Origin: JBDLID01 sp039715055
GTDB lineage: Bacteria > Desulfobacterota > Desulfobulbia > Desulfobulbales > Desulfocapsaceae
Assembly (NCBI GenBank): GCA_039715055.1
Contig: JBDLID010000029.1
Coordinates: 1-28,685 of the forward strand
Direction: 5' to 3'
DNA: 28,685 bases
Shown piece by piece: positions 24,136 to 28,685 of this stretch. A model generated the notes under the pieces. It saw only the letters and a program-made list of their open reading frames with translations, was not told the DNA's origin and did no database searches. Each line of letters begins with the position of its first letter. The first letter of the stretch is position 1. The translations under genes were made by a program, and so were the position numbers.

Positions 24136-25617
24136 CTATACAGAATACAGCTTTGCCACATCCCGCAGCCTTGCCACAACCCGATCCTGTCCAAGGGCCA
24201 TGAGGATGTCGAACATGGAGGGGCCTGCCAGCTGACCGGTCACCACGGTACGCATTCCGTTAATGATGATGCCCGGCTTGATTTCGAGTTCATCGGCAAG
24301 CTCTCGTGCCACCCTTTCGGTCTCTTCAAGAGAAAATTCACCAAGGGCCTCATAACGGTCGGCAAGCATGGGCAGCCACTCTTTGAGGCCGGGATGTTTG
24401 AGGATGTTTTTCTTAAGCGGTTTCTGCTCCACTGTATAGTCGTCGGCAAAGTACGCCCGGCCAAGGGAGGCAAAGTCGTTTAAAACGTGGAAACGGTCCC
24501 GGATGAGGTCCACTGTTTCCAGGTACCACTGTTTCCGGTCACCGTCATAGGCATCATCCCAGATATTTTCACTTTTTAGAACCTCGGCTGCCATGGCCCC
24601 GATCTCCTCGATATCCATGGTGCGCAGATAATGCTCATTCATGGCGATGGCCTTGGGGTCGGTGAAGTACTTGGCATTGCCCTTCTGGTAGTTGAAGATG
24701 GAGTTGGATTTGTTGATCCGCTCCAGGGAAAATGCCTCAATCAGCTCCTCTCTGGAGAATATTTCGCGGTCATCGCCCGGAGACCAGCCGAGCAGGACCA
24801 GGAAGTTGGACAGCGCCCAGGGGATGAATCCGTTCTTCTCATAAAACTGAACGGCGACGATCTCCCCGTGGCTGCGCTTGGAGATCTTGGCTTTTTTCAG
24901 GTCAAGGGTTAACGGCATGTGGGCAAACACCGGCAGCGGTGCTCCAAGTGCTTCATAGAGCAGGACCTGGCGGCCGGTATTGGTCATATGGTCCTGGCCG
25001 CGAATGATGTGGCTGATCCGGTCGCGGATGTCGTCGACGACGTTGCAGAGCAGGTAGAGCGGTTTGCCGTTGGAGCGGACAATGACGAAATCCTCAATCT
25101 CCCTGTAGCCGGTCTCGATGGTGCCAAGCACCTTGTCGTCATAACTGAGAGTGCCCTCACGGTCAGGGACTTTGAAGCGGATGACGTACGGCAGGCCCGC
25201 CTTTTCCTTTGCACTGATTTCATCCTCGCTCAGGTCTCGGCAGGTCCCGTCATAGCCGAAGTTCTGCTTGGCGGCCTGGGCTGCTTCGCGCTTGGCGTCG
25301 AGTTCGTCCTTGGTGCAGAAACACTTGTAGGCCTTGCCCTCTGCCAGCAGTTTTTCGGCTGCTTCACTGTGTTCGTGACTGAACTCGGTCTGGAAGTAGG
25401 GGCCTTCATCCCAGTCGATTTCCAGCCACTTGAGACCGTCGAGGATCCCCTGGATGGATTCGTCAGTGGAACGTTCGGTATCGGTGTCTTCAATCCTGAG
25501 AATAAGCTTGCCGCCGGTCTTTTTGGCATAGAGCCAGTTGTAAAGGGCGGTTCGGGCCCCGCCGATATGAAGGTAACCGGTCGGGCTGGGCGGAAAACGC
25601 AGTCGTGTCTCTGTCAT
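24136..25617 (-). CDS. gltX: Glutamyl-tRNA synthetase
   Basis: 493 residues, typical for bacterial GluRS. It charges tRNA-Glu with glutamate. The class I motifs are RFPPSPTGYLHIGGARTALY at the N-terminus and the KMSKS-type KISKRSHG near residue 245, followed by WALSNFLVLLGWSPGDD, a standard GltX segment, and a helical C-terminal anticodon-binding part. With glnS just downstream, this enzyme is probably the discriminating type (inference). The gene has its own likely promoter at 25717-25744. Confidence 0.97.
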   Translation of the reverse strand: MTETRLRFPPSPTGYLHIGGARTALYNWLYAKKTGGKLILRIEDTDTERSTDESIQGILDGLKWLEIDWDEGPYFQTEFSHEHSEAAEKLLAEGKAYKCFCTKDELDAKREAAQAAKQNFGYDGTCRDLSEDEISAKEKAGLPYVIRFKVPDREGTLSYDDKVLGTIETGYREIEDFVIVRSNGKPLYLLCNVVDDIRDRISHIIRGQDHMTNTGRQVLLYEALGAPLPVFAHMPLTLDLKKAKISKRSHGEIVAVQFYEKNGFIPWALSNFLVLLGWSPGDDREIFSREELIEAFSLERINKSNSIFNYQKGNAKYFTDPKAIAMNEHYLRTMDIEEIGAMAAEVLKSENIWDDAYDGDRKQWYLETVDLIRDRFHVLNDFASLGRAYFADDYTVEQKPLKKNILKHPGLKEWLPMLADRYEALGEFSLEETERVARELADELEIKPGIIINGMRTVVTGQLAGPSMFDILMALGQDRVVARLRDVAKLYSV

Positions 25618-25716
25618 GGTCGTTTGTCTTCTATTGGAATTAAATCATAGGGTATAATGAACCCGGTAGATGATCAGGACGAAGTTGTTGCTGTAACTTC
25701 TGTTCAACAGCGTAGC

Positions 25717-25744
25717 TTTATATCTTTTCTTCAGTGAATGTCAA
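25717..25744 (-). promoter_or_regulatory. Sigma70-type promoter for gltX
   Basis: On the - strand a perfect TTGACA (25744-25739), a 16-nt spacer and TATAAA (25722-25717) precede gltX. The expected start near 25710 gives a leader of about 93 nt. Confidence 0.65.
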
Positions 25745-25885
25745 GAACTGTCCGCGAAAACATCACCGATTCGGCAGCTGAAAGAGCGAGTTGACAGTCA
25801 ATACCAAAACAGCACCAGTGTGCAGCCACTGTCTGTAAAGCCAATACGTTAAGGTGAGGGGCAGCTGGTTATAAGGAGGTCAAAA

Positions 25886-26101
25886 ATGGACACAGAGGTG
25901 AGTGTATTCAGCCCCTTTGATTTTGAAGTCGGCCAGAAGATACAGATCAGTGACGGTCCCCGAAAAGGCGATTGGCAGGTGGTTGGCTGTGATGAGCGCA
26001 AGGTGACGCTGCGCTGCCCGGTGAGCAGCAGGGAGTTTTCCTGGGACAGGTTCTGCTACCTGGTTGAAACCAGACAGCAGCAGTGGCCGGAAAAAGATTA
26101 A
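25886..26101 (+). CDS. Small protein of unknown function, SH3-like
   Basis: 71 residues, not recognised. A strong AAGGAGGT ribosome site ends 6-7 nt before the ATG, which supports a real gene. The core (EVGQKIQISDGPRKGDWQVV, then KVTLRCP) alternates short strands and a basic turn, like small SH3 or KOW-type barrels that bind nucleic acid or protein. It has two cysteines, and no signal peptide or membrane segment. Its 3' end overlaps the convergent surE gene by 4 nt. A TTGACA at 25793 lacks a matching -10 box, so its promoter is unclear. Confidence 0.75.
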   Translation: MDTEVSVFSPFDFEVGQKIQISDGPRKGDWQVVGCDERKVTLRCPVSSREFSWDRFCYLVETRQQQWPEKD

Positions 26102-26856
26102 TCAGCTGAGCTGTTTTCCAGATCCCACTCGTCTCGCAGATGTTTGATACCCTGATGGTTGGTGAGGTCCAGGTGAATCGGCGTCACCGAGATGTAACCG
26201 TCCGCCACCGCTGCGACATCGGTGTCCCGGGCTGTTTCGCTGCGTGGTGTACCGCCGCCGATCCAGTAATGTTTTCTGCCCCAGGGATCAAGGGTCTCCT
26301 GGATCGCGTTTTTCCACAGCCTCCTTCCCTGGCGGGTGATCCGTACCCCCTTGTCGGCCGGTCCCGACGGTACATTGACATTGAGCAGGGTGTCTTCCGG
26401 AAGCCCTTTTTCAAGAATCATGGCACCGAGGCGACAGGCCACTTCAGCCGGACGTTTAAAGTGGTGTGGAGTATCTCCGGCCAGTGAGACGGCAAGGGCG
26501 GCAATATTGTACATGGTCCCCTCCACCGCTGCCGAGACCGTCCCTGAATAGGAGATGTCGTCACCGAGGTTGGGGCCGGGGTTGATTCCAGAGACGAGAA
26601 GGTCGGGGCGCCGGTCCAGGATTTTGTTGAGACCGATGGCCACACAGTCTGTCGGTGTACCGTTGAGGGTGTAGTGATCTTTAGCGATTTCAGTGACCCG
26701 CAGAGGCCGGCTCATGGTCAGCGAATGGGAAACGGCGGAGTTATCGCGATCCGGGGCAATAACAACACAGTCTCCCAACTCCTGCAGGACATTGCAGAGG
26801 GTGGTGAGGCCGGGGCTGTGGATGCCGTCGTCATTGGTGATCAGGATAAGAGCCAT
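26098..26856 (-). CDS. surE: 5'/3'-nucleotidase SurE
   Basis: 252 residues, the family's normal length. SurE is a metal-dependent phosphatase acting on nucleoside monophosphates, linked to stationary-phase survival. The N-terminal ITNDDGIHSPG supplies the metal-binding aspartates, the DNSAVSHSLTMSRPL segment gives the active-site serine region, and SGINPGPNLGDDISYSGTV gives the conserved asparagine loop. The C-terminal part ends ITPIHLDLT-like (VTPIHLDLTNHQ), as usual. No good ribosome site precedes the ATG on the - strand. The gene is convergent with the small gene at 25886. Confidence 0.96.
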   Translation of the reverse strand: MALILITNDDGIHSPGLTTLCNVLQELGDCVVIAPDRDNSAVSHSLTMSRPLRVTEIAKDHYTLNGTPTDCVAIGLNKILDRRPDLLVSGINPGPNLGDDISYSGTVSAAVEGTMYNIAALAVSLAGDTPHHFKRPAEVACRLGAMILEKGLPEDTLLNVNVPSGPADKGVRITRQGRRLWKNAIQETLDPWGRKHYWIGGGTPRSETARDTDVAAVADGYISVTPIHLDLTNHQGIKHLRDEWDLENSSAD

Positions 26857-26895
26857 GGCGGAAAAGTCGAAGGAGGTAAAGGTAAACGGGTATGA

Positions 26896-26924
26896 AGTTT
26901 CTCAGAGTACCTTTATGAGAAACT
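26896..26924. promoter_or_regulatory. 9-bp hairpin upstream of surE
   Basis: AGTTTCTCA (26896-26904) and TGAGAAACT (26916-26924) are exact reverse complements around an 11-nt loop. It lies about 40 nt upstream of the surE start on the - strand, where it may be part of the leader or an operator. No T-run is attached. Confidence 0.4.
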
Positions 26925-27047
26925 GCAATTAATAACGGTCAACCACTGGTCGTCGGGCAGCCGGATGATAAAACAACAGCCGTATTGATGGCTGAATTGT
27001 TCAACGATAGCGGGATTTACAATCTTTTTCAAGGAGTGGTTATCGGT

Positions 27048-27076
27048 TTGACTTTCTCTCCGTTAAGGGTGATAAT
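27048..27076 (+). promoter_or_regulatory. Sigma70-type promoter for the exported MBL-fold gene
   Basis: TTGACT (27048-27053), a 17-nt spacer and GATAAT (27071-27076) form a near-consensus promoter. The start would be near 27083, giving a leader of about 60 nt before the ATG at 27145. Confidence 0.65.
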
Positions 27077-27144
27077 TATTTTCAAGGGTCCATGGGAATA
27101 TTCAGTCAGCTGCGGTCAGCAGGGTGCAGAGGAGGCAATTCACT

Positions 27145-28011
27145 ATGTTTGGTTCAAGGAGGCAATTCATTGTTGGCTTGTCCGTATTGGTTTTTTCGCT
27201 GGGATTTGGCAACGTGCTCTCGTCTCCGCCAGTCATGGCATTTGACAAGCAACCGGTGTCAGAGGGAAAAGTGGTTGTTGAGTGGCTGGGCCACGGCAGC
27301 TTTCTATTTACTTCGGTTGCAGGAAAGAGAATTCTCCTTGATCCCTGGATTTCCACCAACCCTAAATGCCCGGGTAAGTACCGTAATTTTGAAGGATTTG
27401 GATCGGTGGACATGATTCTCTGGACCCATGGTCACGTGGATCACTTCATGCTGGAGGATGCGAAAAAGCTTATTGGGATGTTCGATCCGCTGGTGATTGC
27501 TCCCTGGGAGCTGGCTTTTTTTATCAAATCGGAAATCCCCAGGGCAAACTGTCAGATCTTCACCCTCGGCAACAAGGGGGCGACCGCCGATTTTTCTGGT
27601 ATAAAACTGACCATGACCGAGGCATCTCATTCCGCCGGTGCCCAGCTCACCGGGTTTGAGGGAAAAAATCATTTCGTAGGGGAAGCGGTGGGTTTTCTCC
27701 TTGAGTTTGAAAACGGCCTGCGTATCTATCATTCCGGCGATACCGGCCTGCTTGGGTCCATGTCATCCATCATTGGCGAATACTACCGACCCCACATTGC
27801 CATTTTACCCATCGGCGGTGTATTCACCATGGGGCCGGACGAGGCAGCCTATGCCTGTAAGCTGATTCAACCCGATATTGTCATTCCTGAACATTACGCA
27901 ACTTTTCCGGTGCTCACCCCCAACGCAGTCGAGTTTGAGAAACGGCTGGGCCACTGGGCTCCGAACGTAAAGATGAAGGAACTCATACCGGGTAACCCAG
28001 CATCCTTTTAA
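27145..28011 (+). CDS. Tat-exported metallo-beta-lactamase-fold hydrolase (UlaG/UPF0173-like)
   Basis: 288 residues from the ATG at 27145, which has GGAGG 9 nt upstream; a GTG at 27124 would extend it but would include this ribosome site. The N-terminus SRRQFIVGLSVLVFS is a twin-arginine signal with probable cleavage after PPVMA. The mature part has the opening EWLGHGSFLF strand, the metal motif HGHVDH (His95, His97, Asp99, His100), a later SHSAG histidine and HSGDTG with the bridging aspartate, and PEHYATFP near the end. These fit the UlaG/UPF0173 branch, which hydrolyses lactones, phosphodiesters or similar. Export of this branch is less usual, as many relatives are cytoplasmic. The substrate is unknown. 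The sensor gene 14 nt downstream is likely co-transcribed. Confidence 0.88.
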   Translation: MFGSRRQFIVGLSVLVFSLGFGNVLSSPPVMAFDKQPVSEGKVVVEWLGHGSFLFTSVAGKRILLDPWISTNPKCPGKYRNFEGFGSVDMILWTHGHVDHFMLEDAKKLIGMFDPLVIAPWELAFFIKSEIPRANCQIFTLGNKGATADFSGIKLTMTEASHSAGAQLTGFEGKNHFVGEAVGFLLEFENGLRIYHSGDTGLLGSMSSIIGEYYRPHIAILPIGGVFTMGPDEAAYACKLIQPDIVIPEHYATFPVLTPNAVEFEKRLGHWAPNVKMKELIPGNPASF

Positions 28012-28025
28012 CAATCAACTGATAG

Positions 28026-28685
28026 ATGAGTGTTGATTTCGTTTATTCCGGTAAATCCATTGCCGGCAAAATCCTGCTCTATGTCACTGGAGTGGTCGTT
28101 GTTACCGTTGGTTTAACAACGATCCTGGCGGCCCGGACTGAATTTAATATTGTCAGTTCCAATATGCACCGGGCAGCACGGGAGCTTGCGGACAACATCG
28201 GTCGCAGTGTGGGAGATTCTTTTGCCTCGCTGAACTGGGTCTATGCGGAAAAACTGCTTCGGCAGAGTATGAGTAACAAGAGCCTTGATCTTGTCTATAT
28301 CAAGGTGGTTAATCCTGCCAATGAAGTTTACCTTGCCGATTCTCCGAAATATTATAGCAAAGCTGTGGATCCCGAGCTTATTCGTGAGGGGAAGCTCAAC
28401 AAGGTCGGAAGCTCTTTTTTCGGTGAGATAAAGCACCTGCAGCGGGTGGTCGCCGAAGAGGTCAGGGTCGGCGCGGAGACATGGCATGTACTGGTTGCCT
28501 ATTCCAACGCTCCAATCCACAGTGCCATGCGTAAGCTGTTAATCCGCTCTTCTCTTTTGACCCTTGTTATAGTTATACTGGGAGCCCTTTTTACGGCAAT
28601 ATTATCAAAAAGTATTACCCGTCCAATCATTGATCTGGCCAAGGTTTCCGGGCGAATCGCCCAGGGAGAGTGGACCACGGTCGAG
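28026..28685 (+). CDS. Membrane HAMP sensor protein, 3' end outside window
   Basis: 220 residues visible, open to the right edge. A first membrane segment (about 15-35) and a second (about 175-197) flank a periplasmic region of about 140 residues with DLVYIKVVNPANEVYL, which resembles a dCache/PAS-like sensor strand pattern. A HAMP domain begins at KSITRPIIDLAKVSGRIAQG. The output domain (kinase, methyl-accepting or cyclase) is not in the window. The start ATG is 14 nt after the MBL gene's stop, so the hydrolase and the sensor may form a pair. Confidence 0.85.
   Translation, partial: MSVDFVYSGKSIAGKILLYVTGVVVVTVGLTTILAARTEFNIVSSNMHRAARELADNIGRSVGDSFASLNWVYAEKLLRQSMSNKSLDLVYIKVVNPANEVYLADSPKYYSKAVDPELIREGKLNKVGSSFFGEIKHLQRVVAEEVRVGAETWHVLVAYSNAPIHSAMRKLLIRSSLLTLVIVILGALFTAILSKSITRPIIDLAKVSGRIAQGEWTTVE

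Noticed and set aside
24919..25650. 243-codon + strand frame
   Set aside because: It is antisense to gltX and has the alanine/valine/leucine-rich look of a mirror frame.
26985..27245. 86-codon + strand frame
   Set aside because: It overlaps the promoter and signal peptide of the MBL-fold gene in another frame and shows no motif.
28116..28128. 13-nt match to the loop region of the hairpin at 7303-7315
   Set aside because: A match of this length is expected by chance several times in a window of this size, and the second copy is inside a coding region without the stem.

Overview
The window looks like part of a Gram-negative chromosome with roughly balanced base composition, probably a deltaproteobacterium (Desulfobacterota, perhaps Desulfobulbales-like). 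The reasons are the dense mix of chemosensory genes, PAS kinases, a sigma54-dependent regulator and PATAN (DUF4388) domains, and the presence of both gltX and glnS. The taxonomic call is inference only. No tRNA, rRNA, CRISPR array, transposase or phage gene was seen.

Region 1 (1-13563, all + strand) is a long tight gene series with no obvious terminator. It runs: a CheA-like kinase (cut by the window start); a CheB-like response regulator; a zinc-ribbon/ParA ATPase; an ABC transporter of the nitrate/sulfonate/taurine type (permease, ATPase, membrane-anchored binding protein); a PilZ protein; a membrane HAMP protein without an output domain; a TauE/SafE-family permease; a PATAN-REC-pseudoCheB protein; a possible 30-residue micro-ORF; and a REC-PATAN-REC-pseudoCheB protein. 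This is the most unusual part of the window. All three visible HPt-like modules of CheA carry lysine where the phosphoacceptor histidine belongs. All three CheB-like proteins keep intact receiver domains but have lost one or two of the three methylesterase catalytic residues. I read it as a chemosensory phosphorelay rebuilt around catalytically silent modules and physically linked to a solute transporter, possibly localised by the ParA protein.

Region 2 (13678-17593, - strand) is a two-component set: a soluble REC-GAF-PAS histidine kinase, an NtrC-type sigma54 activator and a small cysteine-rich protein of unknown function. Region 3 (17931-22213, + strand) holds a membrane hybrid histidine kinase and a membrane PAS-PAS-GGDEF diguanylate cyclase. 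The cyclase product, c-di-GMP, could be read by the PilZ protein of region 1.

Region 4 (22247-26856) is housekeeping: gltX followed by glnS on the - strand, a small unknown + strand gene and surE on the - strand. Between gltX and glnS lies an imperfect inverted repeat. Region 5 (26857-28685, + strand) has a promoter, a Tat-exported metallo-beta-lactamase-fold protein and the start of a membrane HAMP sensor cut by the window end.
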